DNA from: UBA11524 sp963642705
Lineage (GTDB): Bacteria; Bacillota; Clostridia; Christensenellales; Aristaeellaceae
Length of the DNA stretch: 64,000 nt
Reading direction: 5' to 3'
NCBI GenBank assembly: GCA_963642705.1
Contig: CAVIHU010000003.1
Coordinates: 62,001-126,000, forward strand
Positions 25,723 to 34,034 of the stretch are shown in pieces. A program made the translations under genes and the position numbers. Each line of letters opens with the position of its first letter. Positions within the stretch are counted from its first letter, which is position 1. Below the pieces are notes generated by a model. It was not told the origin of the DNA, searched no databases, and worked only from the letters and a program-made list of their open reading frames with translations.

Positions 25723-28332
25723 ATGAGCAAGAAAACGAAAGTCCAGCCGGACGCGGCTCAGCACAGGTTCCGCCGCTGGCTGTGGATTGTACTCGCGGCG
25801 ATTGTCATCATCGTGGCGGCGGTTGTTGTCTGGTATCTGTTCCGCTTCGAATTCCGGCGGGAATATCAGCAGATGATTGAAACGCCTGCCGGTGCGTCGG
25901 CACAGACGGAGCTGACGGCAATCATGGACGAAAACCCGGATATCGATGCACCGTACGCGCTCTATGCTGAGAATGAGAATCTGAAGCTTTATGCGGACAT
26001 CGAATCGGCAAGTGTTGCCGTCTATGACAAGCGAACCGGCGAAACGGTCTATTCCAATCCGCCGGATGCCGATAACGATAAGACAGCAAACAAGACGAAC
26101 AAGAACTACCTGAAGAGTCAGTTCCTGCTGGATTACTATAATTCCGGACTGACGAGCAGCACCTATGACAGCTACTCGATGAGCGTTTCGCTGGGCAATT
26201 TCAGCGCAGCGGGCATCGAAAACGGCATTGCATTCACCTACATCGTCGGTGTCGACACCATCCAGTACCTGACGCCTTCCTACCTGCCGGCGGAGCGCTA
26301 TGAGACGCTGTATGAGCAGCTGGGCGATCAGGCGAAGAAAGCGGCTGACATCGTCTATGAGCAGCGCGAGGACGGCTACTGGATTTCCGATAAGGGTTCG
26401 AGCCGCACACGTGAAATGGCGCGCGTCTCCAAGGAATTTGAAGCGCTTGGCGTAACGAAAGAGGAATACCTCGAGATGGAGGCATACGCGGGCAAAGAGC
26501 AGGCGGAAACGTTGGGCTTCACCGTGACGCTGGAATGGACGCTGGGCGAGGATTACGTCGAGGCAACCGTCCCGGCCGGCGCAATTGAGGAGCGCGGCGG
26601 CGGCAAAATCTACCGCATTCAGCTCCTGCCGTACATGGCGGCGGCGGACACCACTGAAAGCGGCTACATGGTTGTACCGAACGGCTCAGGAAGCCTCATT
26701 CGCTTCAATAACGGCAAGAATACCGCGGCGGTGTACAGCCAGTATGTCTATGACCTCGACCTGATTGACGGCGACTACACGCAGACGCAGCTGACCGAGA
26801 CCGTGCGCATGCCTCTCTGGGGCATCTGCCGCGAGAAAACCGGTGTGCTGGCGACCATCGAAAGCGGCTCGGCATTGGCGAGCATTAATGCGGACGTGTC
26901 GGGACGCAGCAACTCCTACAACAACGCCTATGCGATGTTCACGCTGCGTGGTGCAGAACTGCTGTCGCTCTTCGGCGCCGGCGAAACGTCGGAAATGCCG
27001 ATCGTCGAGGATGAACTATACGCGGAAGACCTGACCGTCCGCTATACGCTGCTGACCGGTGAAAACGCGGGCTACAGCGGCCTGGCGAACTACTACCGCG
27101 CACGGCTGATTTCCGAAGGCGTCCTGACCGCACAGACGGAATCGGGCGACATTCCCTTCTACTATGACCTGATTGGCGGCGTGAAGGAAACGACCCACTT
27201 CATGGGCATCCAGTACCTGCATGTCCGCGCGATGACGACCTTCAGGGAGGCGGACGAGATTGCGCAGCGCCTCAACAAGGCAGGCGTGAGGCATCAGGTG
27301 GTGAACTTCCGGGGCTGGATGAACGGCGGCTACTACCACGATGTGGCGAACCGTGTATCCGTGCTCAGCGAGCTGGGCGGCAAGCAGGCACTGGAGGAGC
27401 TCAGTGACGCGCTGACACGCCTTGGCGGTGAGCTGTACGCGGATGTGGCGTTCCAGAAGGTGACGAGCATCTCCAAACGCTACATGGCGAATCAGGAGAC
27501 GTCACGCTACTACGGCGCCGGCTATGTCGCACGCTTCGGCGTGAACAATCCGGCGAGCCTGCGCCGCACCTCGAGCCTCGGCTATGACGAGAACATCTAC
27601 GATTTGCTTTCCCCGAAATTCCTGCCGTACTACGTCAGCGGATTCCTGAACAGCACAAAGGATTTGAACATCAGCGGCATCTCGCTGCGCGATTTGGGCA
27701 GCGAACTGCATGCGGACAAACGCCGAACGGAAGTCATCGACCGCGAGCAGGCGCTCATGGTTGTCAGGAATGAGCTGGCGGACATCGCTGACAGCGGCAA
27801 GAAGGTGATGGTGTCCGGCGGCAACCTGTACGCCGTCAAGGGCGCAAATCACGTCATTGATGCCCCGATGGGCGCAACGGAATACGTCATCGTCGACGAA
27901 ACGATTCCGCTCTACGAGATGATTCTGCACGGCTGCGTGAACTACACCGGTCAGGCGATGAACACGGCGGTGAGTGAGGACTGGCAGAATGAGCTGCTGA
28001 GCATGATTGAGTACGGCGCATCGCCGCGGTATACGTTCACGGCACAGGAAGCATCCGATATGAAGTACACCGCGCTCAATTCGCTCTATGCGACGACGTT
28101 TGCCAACTGGGCGGACACAGCTGCGGAAAACTACGCGTACCTGAACGGCGCACTGTCCGCTGTCAGCGGGGCACAGATGGTGGAGCATACCATCATCTCC
28201 GACACGCTCCGCTCCGTTCGCTACGACAACGGCGTGACCATCTACATTAACTACGGCAGTCAGGATGCGCAGGCAGACGGCAAGACGATTCCTACCCGGG
28301 CGTATCTGCTCTCAGGAGGTGCAAACGAATGA
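25723..28332 (+). CDS. DUF5696 domain membrane-anchored protein
   Basis: An 869-residue protein with an N-terminal membrane helix (about residues 18-40) and a long extracytoplasmic part. I recognise it as the DUF5696 type seen beside YIP1-family proteins and ABC sugar permeases in Clostridia and Paenibacillus. The centre (about 470-720) reads like a TIM-barrel enzyme: THFMGIQYLHVRAMTTFREA, VVNFRGWMNGGYY, GGELYADVAFQ. An N-terminal beta-rich part (about 60-460) resembles the galactose-mutarotase-like half of several glycosidases. Enzyme activity is inference only. The start at 25723 follows GGAGG; an in-frame TTG at 25705 is less likely. Its stop overlaps the next start by four bases. Confidence 0.78.
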   Translation: MSKKTKVQPDAAQHRFRRWLWIVLAAIVIIVAAVVVWYLFRFEFRREYQQMIETPAGASAQTELTAIMDENPDIDAPYALYAENENLKLYADIESASVAVYDKRTGETVYSNPPDADNDKTANKTNKNYLKSQFLLDYYNSGLTSSTYDSYSMSVSLGNFSAAGIENGIAFTYIVGVDTIQYLTPSYLPAERYETLYEQLGDQAKKAADIVYEQREDGYWISDKGSSRTREMARVSKEFEALGVTKEEYLEMEAYAGKEQAETLGFTVTLEWTLGEDYVEATVPAGAIEERGGGKIYRIQLLPYMAAADTTESGYMVVPNGSGSLIRFNNGKNTAAVYSQYVYDLDLIDGDYTQTQLTETVRMPLWGICREKTGVLATIESGSALASINADVSGRSNSYNNAYAMFTLRGAELLSLFGAGETSEMPIVEDELYAEDLTVRYTLLTGENAGYSGLANYYRARLISEGVLTAQTESGDIPFYYDLIGGVKETTHFMGIQYLHVRAMTTFREADEIAQRLNKAGVRHQVVNFRGWMNGGYYHDVANRVSVLSELGGKQALEELSDALTRLGGELYADVAFQKVTSISKRYMANQETSRYYGAGYVARFGVNNPASLRRTSSLGYDENIYDLLSPKFLPYYVSGFLNSTKDLNISGISLRDLGSELHADKRRTEVIDREQALMVVRNELADIADSGKKVMVSGGNLYAVKGANHVIDAPMGATEYVIVDETIPLYEMILHGCVNYTGQAMNTAVSEDWQNELLSMIEYGASPRYTFTAQEASDMKYTALNSLYATTFANWADTAAENYAYLNGALSAVSGAQMVEHTIISDTLRSVRYDNGVTIYINYGSQDAQADGKTIPTRAYLLSGGANE

Positions 28333-29246
28333 AAAAGCTGCGTATCTCCATGGCGGGAAAACGCGCTGTTAACGGCTACGTTTTCATCCTGCCCTGGCTG
28401 CTGGGCTTCCTCCTCTTCTACGTGCGAAGCCTCTACATGACGGTGGAGTTCTCCCTGAATTCCATGACCGTCCTGAGCACGGGCGGTTACAAGCTTGAAT
28501 TTGTCGGGCTGAAGAACTACTACGAGGCATTCTTTTCCCACGCGAGCTTCAAACAGACGCTTACGACCTCCATCGGCAACATGCTCATCGACGTACCACT
28601 GATCATCTTCTTCTCACTGTTTGTCGCGATGATCCTGAACAGGAAGATGAAGTGCCGCGGTCTGATTCGCGCGATCTTCTTCCTGCCCGTGCTGATGGGT
28701 GCGGAATCAGTCAGCAACGCGCTGAGCATTGCGGCGCAGATGATGGCAGGCGGTCTGAGCGGCGCAAGCGCGGACATGGCGGCGGCGTCCTCCTCCTCCG
28801 GTACGCTCAACATGACGTACCTGATGGATCTCTTTGCGCAGCTGGCACTGCCGGATGTGATCCTTGATTACATCACCGGCGCGGTAGAACGCATCAGCGA
28901 CATCATTCAGGCATCCGGCGTACAGATTGTCCTGTTCATTGCGGGTCTGCAGTCGATTCCGTCCTCGCTATACGAGGTCGCGAAGATTGAAGGCGCAACG
29001 GGCTATGAGACGTTCTGGAAGGTCACGTTCCCGATGGTTATGCCGCACATCATCACCTGCACGATTTACACCATCGTCGATGCCTTCAGCCAATCCGACG
29101 TGGTGCAGCTGGCATATAACACGGCGTTCACCGAGAGCAATTATGGCCTGTCATCGGCATTCAGCGTGGTTTCAACGCTGATCACCTGCTCGCTGCTGGC
29201 GCTGGTGGTTTACCTGATCAGCAAGCGCACGTTCTACTACAACTGA
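28329..29246 (+). CDS. Carbohydrate ABC transporter permease, second pair (UgpA type)
   Basis: A 305-residue membrane protein of the BPD_transp_1 family; its start overlaps the DUF5696 stop (ATGA). EAA loop: EVAKIEGATGYETFWKVTFP. An unusual Ala/Ser/Gly-rich stretch (about residues 140-165, GGLSGASADMAAASSSSG) between helices three and four is expected on the outside of the membrane and is longer than in standard family members. Together with the next gene it forms a second channel in the same run. Confidence 0.92.
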   Translation: MKKLRISMAGKRAVNGYVFILPWLLGFLLFYVRSLYMTVEFSLNSMTVLSTGGYKLEFVGLKNYYEAFFSHASFKQTLTTSIGNMLIDVPLIIFFSLFVAMILNRKMKCRGLIRAIFFLPVLMGAESVSNALSIAAQMMAGGLSGASADMAAASSSSGTLNMTYLMDLFAQLALPDVILDYITGAVERISDIIQASGVQIVLFIAGLQSIPSSLYEVAKIEGATGYETFWKVTFPMVMPHIITCTIYTIVDAFSQSDVVQLAYNTAFTESNYGLSSAFSVVSTLITCSLLALVVYLISKRTFYYN

Positions 29247-29267
29247 TGCGAAGGAGTGTGAAAAGCA

Positions 29268-30197
29268 ATGGAAAAATGGCGCGCGTTTCGCAATTCTCCA
29301 CGCTATGAGGACGCAAAGGGTGGTGTCGTCAAGAAAGGCAAGGCGTTCCTGCTGTGGCTGCTGCGCTTTGTATTGATCGTGGGCATTGCCTATGTCATCC
29401 TTTCGCCTGTCATCGGCATCGTCAGTCAGTCCTTCTTCTCCGACACGGATTCCTCGAATCCGATGGTTTACACCATTCCGATTGAAGGCACGCTCGAACG
29501 GTATACGACCGTCATTACGCAGATGGATTACTTCCGTACGTTGGGCAACACGCTGATTTACACCGTCGCACTGACGCTCATTCAAGTGCTGATTTGCTCC
29601 ATGGTCGGCTACGGCTTCGCACGGTTTGAGTTTCCGCTCAAGAAGCTGTGGTTCGCATGCGTCATCATCATGATTGTCATCCCGAATCACACCATCATGC
29701 TGCCGCAATACATGACCTTCCGAAGCATGGGACTGATGAGCGAGGCGACCCCGATGTACGTCCTGACGGTATTTGGCACGGGTCTGCGCGCGGGTCTGTT
29801 CATCTACATCTTCAACCAGTTCTTCCGCGGGCTGCCCAAGGAAATCGAGGAGGCGGCGTTCGTCGATGGTGCGGGCACATGGTATACCTACTTCCGCATC
29901 ATGCTCGTCAACGCCATGCCGGCTGTCATCACGGTGACGGTGTTCTCGCTCGTTTGGCAGTATACCGATTCCTTCTACAGCCAGCTCTTCCGCATTCCGA
30001 CGGACATGCTGCTCGCCAAGCGCCTCTCGACGCTGCAGAACAACATCTCCGCGAATCTCAAGATCATGAACGTCCGCATCCAGCGCCTGTACGTCAATGC
30101 CGGCGTTGTGCTGACGATTCTGCCGTTGCTCATCCTCTACCTGCTGCTCCAGCGCCGCTTCATTGAGGGCGTTGAACGCTCGGGTATCGTAGGCTAA
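29268..30197 (+). CDS. Carbohydrate ABC transporter permease, second pair (UgpE type)
   Basis: A 309-residue partner permease with six predicted helices. The EAA loop is EEAAFVDGAGTWYTYFRIML, with the conserved Gly in place, followed by VITVTVFSLVWQYTDSF. The ATG follows AAGGAG. It is the last gene of the run that starts at 17387; a 375-base gap with a large inverted repeat and a new promoter follows. Confidence 0.92.
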   Translation: MEKWRAFRNSPRYEDAKGGVVKKGKAFLLWLLRFVLIVGIAYVILSPVIGIVSQSFFSDTDSSNPMVYTIPIEGTLERYTTVITQMDYFRTLGNTLIYTVALTLIQVLICSMVGYGFARFEFPLKKLWFACVIIMIVIPNHTIMLPQYMTFRSMGLMSEATPMYVLTVFGTGLRAGLFIYIFNQFFRGLPKEIEEAAFVDGAGTWYTYFRIMLVNAMPAVITVTVFSLVWQYTDSFYSQLFRIPTDMLLAKRLSTLQNNISANLKIMNVRIQRLYVNAGVVLTILPLLILYLLLQRRFIEGVERSGIVG

Positions 30198-30257
30198 TGG
30201 AAAAGTAACAAAAAGATAAACATTAGCAAACGTAAGCGCAATAATTAACATTGAAGT

Positions 30258-30330
30258 ATTCGCCCATAAGGTGCACATAAACGGCGACCAGATGAGTCCT
30301 CCATGCCGAAACTGTACTTTATGGGCGAAT
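30258..30330. other. Long-range inverted repeat in the gap after the second permease pair
   Basis: Perfect 12-base arms ATTCGCCCATAA (30258-30269) and TTATGGGCGAAT (30319-30330) enclose 49 bases that can form an inner stem CGGC...GCCG. The 375-base gap (30198-30572) holds no gene; besides this element it holds the promoter at 30398-30427. The T-rich sequence TTTTTTC (30348-30354) lies downstream, so a complex terminator is possible. Confidence 0.55.
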
Positions 30331-30397
30331 TAAATCCCTCGAAAACATTTTTTCGGAGAATTTCGGTCAAATAGAGCGGAATTTCGTGATTTACTTG

Positions 30398-30427
30398 TTG
30401 ACTTACAGCGTAGGTTTGTGCTATGAT
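30398..30427 (+). promoter_or_regulatory. Promoter of the triple-module secreted protein gene
   Basis: TTGACT (30398-30403), 18-base spacer, TATGAT (30422-30427), with a leader of about 140 bases. Confidence 0.8.
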
Positions 30428-30572
30428 AAGAGTCAGAGGAGCCATGGCGTATTTGGCTCAAAATTGACCGGTATGGCAGAACGCTGACTGCCGGTTCAAG
30501 GGAAACCATGGCAAACAAGCTGCACAAACGGAACCAAGTCCCTGAAAAAGGGACATGAAGGAGGTTATCCAA

Positions 30573-32327
30573 GTGAAAAAGGTCGTTTCTGTTCTGCTGC
30601 TTGCGTGCATGCTGGTGATGAGCTGCGCTTTCGCAGAGGTTGCATCGCCGGTGGCGGGCGAGGTGAAGACCATCATTGACTTCGCGGATGAGAACACCGC
30701 GTTCCTCGGTCTGGACATGACCCTGGGCAACGCGGATGCCGCGGAGCTGAGCGTGATTGACTATCAGAACGGCAAGGCGCTGTGCATCAGCCCTGCTGCG
30801 GTTGGCAAGGTGCCGTACGTTTCCCTGAACATTGATGCCCTGCTGGGCGAAAACCTGGACAAGGCTGTCAAGATGACCTTCGATGTCGGTGTCGAGCTGG
30901 GCACGGACGGTGCCTTCTACGCGCAGTCCGGTAAGGTCTACATGGTCAGCGGTGAGGACAGCTCCAAGAAAGAGGCTGACTGGTCGGTGTACATGGAGCG
31001 CAAGAATCCAAAGACCGCGACGGTGAACATCCCCGAGGGGGCGCTCGTGTCCGGCCGCGGCGATACGCTTCAGATCAGCAAGGAAGTTGACAACTTCACC
31101 GCATCCGGTAAGTTTGACGGTGAGGCGCCGCGCGATTTTTACATCGGCAACATCCAGTTCTTCGATGCGGACGGCAATGCGCTGTCCATCGACACGACGG
31201 CTGTTTGGACGGCACCGGAAACCGGAGAGGATCGCACGAACCTCTACGACGTGAAGAACGCGGTTGAATTCGCAGGCTTTGCGTGCGAGGGCAGCGGTTG
31301 GGGTCAGAATGGCTTCGATATTCCGCAGGAAATCATCGATGCACTCGTGCCCGGCGCTGTGATCGAAATCTCCTTCGAGTCCGAGGACGGCACGATGTGG
31401 ATTGTTATGCCGGATGCAGCAGCGGGCTGGACGCGCGTTGCGCAGGGTACGGCGGCAATCAACAACAGCGGCACGGTCTGCCAGATCACGTATGAGCAGA
31501 TGGCGGCGTTGCTGGGCGAGGACAAGACGACGTGGGGCGGCCGCATGCAGTGCGAGGCTGCCAGCGCGTGGAAGGTCTATTCCGTGAAGGTCGGCGAAAA
31601 GACGCCGCACATGGTCGCCTCTGAGATCGTGTCCTTCGATGGCTTTGCCTGCGAGGGCGGCGCGTGGGGACAGAACGGCTTTGATATGCCCGAGGCGGTG
31701 CGCGATGCGCTCGTGCCCGGCACGGCGGTGCAGATTGACTTCGAGTCTGAGGACGGCACGATGTGGATCGTCATGCCTGACTCTGCGGCGGGCTGGATGC
31801 GCGTCGCGCAGGGTGAAGCAACGATCTCCGGCGGCAAGGCGTATGTGACGTACGAGCAGATTGCTGCGGCGTGCGGCGAAGACAAGTCCGCCTGGGGCAC
31901 CCGTATGCAGTGCGAAGCCGCCAGCGCATGGAAGGTCTACGCAGTGACCGTCGTCAGCATCGACTACATGGTTGGTTCTCATGACAACATCGCGTTCGAG
32001 GGCGCGGCGTGCGAAGGCAGTGCATGGGGACAGAACGGCATCGAGATGCCTGAAAACATCGTTGCAGCGCTCGTGCCCGGTGCGGTCATCAACATCTCCT
32101 ACGAGTCCGAGACGAACAACATCTGGATTGTCATGCCTGATGCGGCTGCCGGCTGGTCCCGCATTCAGCAGCAGACGGCTGTGACGGACGGCTCTGTGGC
32201 GCAGATCACCTTCGAGCAGATCGCTGAGGTTTGCGGCGATGATGTTTCCACGTGGGGCAGCCGGATGCAGTTTGAATCCGATGGCGCGTGGAAGGTCTAC
32301 GCTGTGACGGTCGGTCAGAGCAACTGA
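30573..32327 (+). CDS. Secreted protein with three copies of an unrecognised 120-aa module
   Basis: A 584-residue exported protein. A signal peptide (cleavage likely after CAFA; a V-M-S-C lipobox-like sequence is an alternative) leads into an N-terminal beta domain (about 25-220), then three tandem modules starting near residues 231, 353 and 472. Each carries (F)EGFACEGxxWGQNG, ALVPG, ESEDGTMWIVMPDAAAGW, ITYEQ and WGxRMQ.E...AWKVY.V in the same order. Their lectin-like character (buried Trp, repeated units) suggests carbohydrate binding, but I recognise no family. GTG start eight bases after AAGGAGG (30558-30564); an ATG at 30555 would place the RBS inside the gene. A solute-binding protein gene follows. 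Confidence 0.78.
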   Translation: MKKVVSVLLLACMLVMSCAFAEVASPVAGEVKTIIDFADENTAFLGLDMTLGNADAAELSVIDYQNGKALCISPAAVGKVPYVSLNIDALLGENLDKAVKMTFDVGVELGTDGAFYAQSGKVYMVSGEDSSKKEADWSVYMERKNPKTATVNIPEGALVSGRGDTLQISKEVDNFTASGKFDGEAPRDFYIGNIQFFDADGNALSIDTTAVWTAPETGEDRTNLYDVKNAVEFAGFACEGSGWGQNGFDIPQEIIDALVPGAVIEISFESEDGTMWIVMPDAAAGWTRVAQGTAAINNSGTVCQITYEQMAALLGEDKTTWGGRMQCEAASAWKVYSVKVGEKTPHMVASEIVSFDGFACEGGAWGQNGFDMPEAVRDALVPGTAVQIDFESEDGTMWIVMPDSAAGWMRVAQGEATISGGKAYVTYEQIAAACGEDKSAWGTRMQCEAASAWKVYAVTVVSIDYMVGSHDNIAFEGAACEGSAWGQNGIEMPENIVAALVPGAVINISYESETNNIWIVMPDAAAGWSRIQQQTAVTDGSVAQITFEQIAEVCGDDVSTWGSRMQFESDGAWKVYAVTVGQSN

Positions 32328-32366
32328 ACGCTGGCTGACAAGAGAGTCCAATCAAAATGAACCTTA

Positions 32367-32401
32367 CGGAGGAGGTTGGGATGCGTCCCGACCTTCCTCC
32401 G
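32367..32401 (+). promoter_or_regulatory. Intercistronic hairpin before the solute-binding protein gene
   Basis: A stem of about 15 pairs, CGGAGGAGGTTGGGA / TCCCGACCTTCCTCCG, with loop TGCG and no T run. It may stabilise or separate the message of the abundant solute-binding protein from the upstream gene. Confidence 0.6.
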
Positions 32402-32448
32402 CAGATGTTAGACGTATCCCAATAAGCAGCAAGGAGGACTCAAATTCA

Positions 32449-33855
32449 ATGAAAAAGTTTTCCGCACTTTTGCTCGCCCTGACGATGGTGCTGAGCATGA
32501 CCGTTATCGCCGCCTCCGCCGAGGAGACGCGCGTGATCACCATCGGTACGACATGGGATCTTTACTGGGACTCCTTTGATGAATCCATCGATGCAAATCC
32601 CTACTACAGCGGCACGACCGCGGACGAAATGCAGTTCGCGAACGTGAAGAAGATCGAAGAAAAGTGGAACGTGAAGTTCGAATATATCAACCTGACGTAC
32701 GCAGGCGCGAAGGAGTCCATCAACACCTCCGTGCTGGCAGGTACGCCGGACGTTGATATCTATATGCTCGACCTGCCGATTTCTGCGCCTGCTGCGGCGA
32801 ACGGCTATGTGGTTGACCTGCGCGACGTACTGCCCAGCGAAAATGCTGTCCTGCAGGGCACCGACCCCGTCATGTCCTACATCGACACCGGCAGCGGCGC
32901 GGTGCAGCTGCTCTGCGCCAATAATGCGGAAAACATGGTCGGTTCGACCCTGCCACTTGCATTCAACCTGCAGATGATCGAGGATGCGAACCTTGAGGAT
33001 CCGCGCGACCTGGTTGAAAGAGGCGAATGGACATGGGATAAGTTCCGCGAATACTGCATTGCGCTGACGAAGGACACCGACGGCGATGGCAACATCGATG
33101 TGTACGGCTTCGGCGGCTGGCCGGGCGATTACTTCTTGAATTTGGTTATGTCCAACGGCACAAATGTTGCCGCAACCGCGACCGAGAACCTGTCCTCGCC
33201 TGAGGTTGGTGAAGTGTTGCAGTTCATCCAGGACCTGAACCTGGTGGACAAGGTCATGTATCCGATTCCGGAAGAGAACGGCTGGGACGTCTGCCGCTTC
33301 CTGTATCGCGACGGCAAGGTCGCCTTCACGTCCATTGCCGCCTGGATTATGGACTCCAATGCTGACTATGCTTATCAGAAGCCTGACGGCGTAACGCTCG
33401 ATTTTGACATGATCTTTATTCCGTGGCCTGTCGGACCGCACGGCAACGCGGAAACCAACGCCCAGAAGGTAACCCAGAACTCCACCTTTGTCATTCCGGT
33501 CGGCGTGGAGGATCCGGAGCTTGTCTTCAATGTGCTCTATGACCTGCTTAACTGGTACGGCTACGATGCCGGCAGCGAGGACGGCGGCGAGGCGGCTCTT
33601 GCTATCCGCGACGATCCTGAAACGCTTGGCTGGTGGTACGGCGTGACCGCGAAGGATATCGACCTGCAGGATTACAACTTCGAAATCATGATGGAAATGG
33701 GTCGCCATCAGATGCTGGACAACTATGCCAGCCTCAGCGGCGAGTATGAGCTGCCTTTGCGCGAGTTTATTAACGGCGACTACACGACTGCACAGCTGCA
33801 GGAGACGTATCGTCAGAGCATCCAGGATGGCATCAACGCTCTGCTTGGCAAGTAA
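32449..33855 (+). CDS. Extracellular solute-binding protein (ABC sugar uptake)
   Basis: A 468-residue family-1 solute-binding protein with a Sec signal peptide cleaved at ASA-EE and no lipobox cysteine. ADEMQFANVKKIEEKWNVKFE and AGTPDVDIYML are typical of the N-lobe. DTDGDGNIDVYG (about residue 208) is a Ca-binding EF-hand-like loop often found in this subgroup. Strong RBS AAGGAGG. A terminator follows the gene, so it ends the transcript started at 30398 or is made from it in larger amounts by way of the upstream hairpin. No permease is adjacent; it could serve either permease pair upstream. Confidence 0.9.
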   Translation: MKKFSALLLALTMVLSMTVIAASAEETRVITIGTTWDLYWDSFDESIDANPYYSGTTADEMQFANVKKIEEKWNVKFEYINLTYAGAKESINTSVLAGTPDVDIYMLDLPISAPAAANGYVVDLRDVLPSENAVLQGTDPVMSYIDTGSGAVQLLCANNAENMVGSTLPLAFNLQMIEDANLEDPRDLVERGEWTWDKFREYCIALTKDTDGDGNIDVYGFGGWPGDYFLNLVMSNGTNVAATATENLSSPEVGEVLQFIQDLNLVDKVMYPIPEENGWDVCRFLYRDGKVAFTSIAAWIMDSNADYAYQKPDGVTLDFDMIFIPWPVGPHGNAETNAQKVTQNSTFVIPVGVEDPELVFNVLYDLLNWYGYDAGSEDGGEAALAIRDDPETLGWWYGVTAKDIDLQDYNFEIMMEMGRHQMLDNYASLSGEYELPLREFINGDYTTAQLQETYRQSIQDGINALLGK

Positions 33856-33869
33856 TCCGGTGTAAACAC

Positions 33870-33904
33870 AACCTCCATCGCGGGTTTGCCTGCGGTGGAG
33901 GTTT
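33870..33904 (+). terminator. Rho-independent terminator of the solute-binding protein gene
   Basis: Stem AACCTCCATCGC / GCGGTGGAGGTT followed by TTT, about 14 bases after the stop codon. Confidence 0.75.
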
Positions 33905-33910
33905 CTGATG

Positions 33911-34016
33911 CTCAGGCAACACCGTACAGTTCGGCGGCACTGCTGAATGTGCCTTTTGTGTCTGCTGAAATTCACCATTCATCGCACCACCTCATTTGTG
34001 AGGCATTACCTTATAT
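33911..34016. repeat. Dispersed intergenic element, copy 1
   Basis: About 105 bases that match 49647-49795 in three blocks: around CAATTCGG/CAGTTCGG, GCTGAATGTGCCTT, and ATTCATCG followed by CCTCATTTGTG and GCATTACCTT. Copy 2 has about 45 extra bases between the second and third blocks. Frames through it are interrupted. Confidence 0.65.
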
Positions 34017-34034
34017 AGAAAGGCTGACCGTGAT

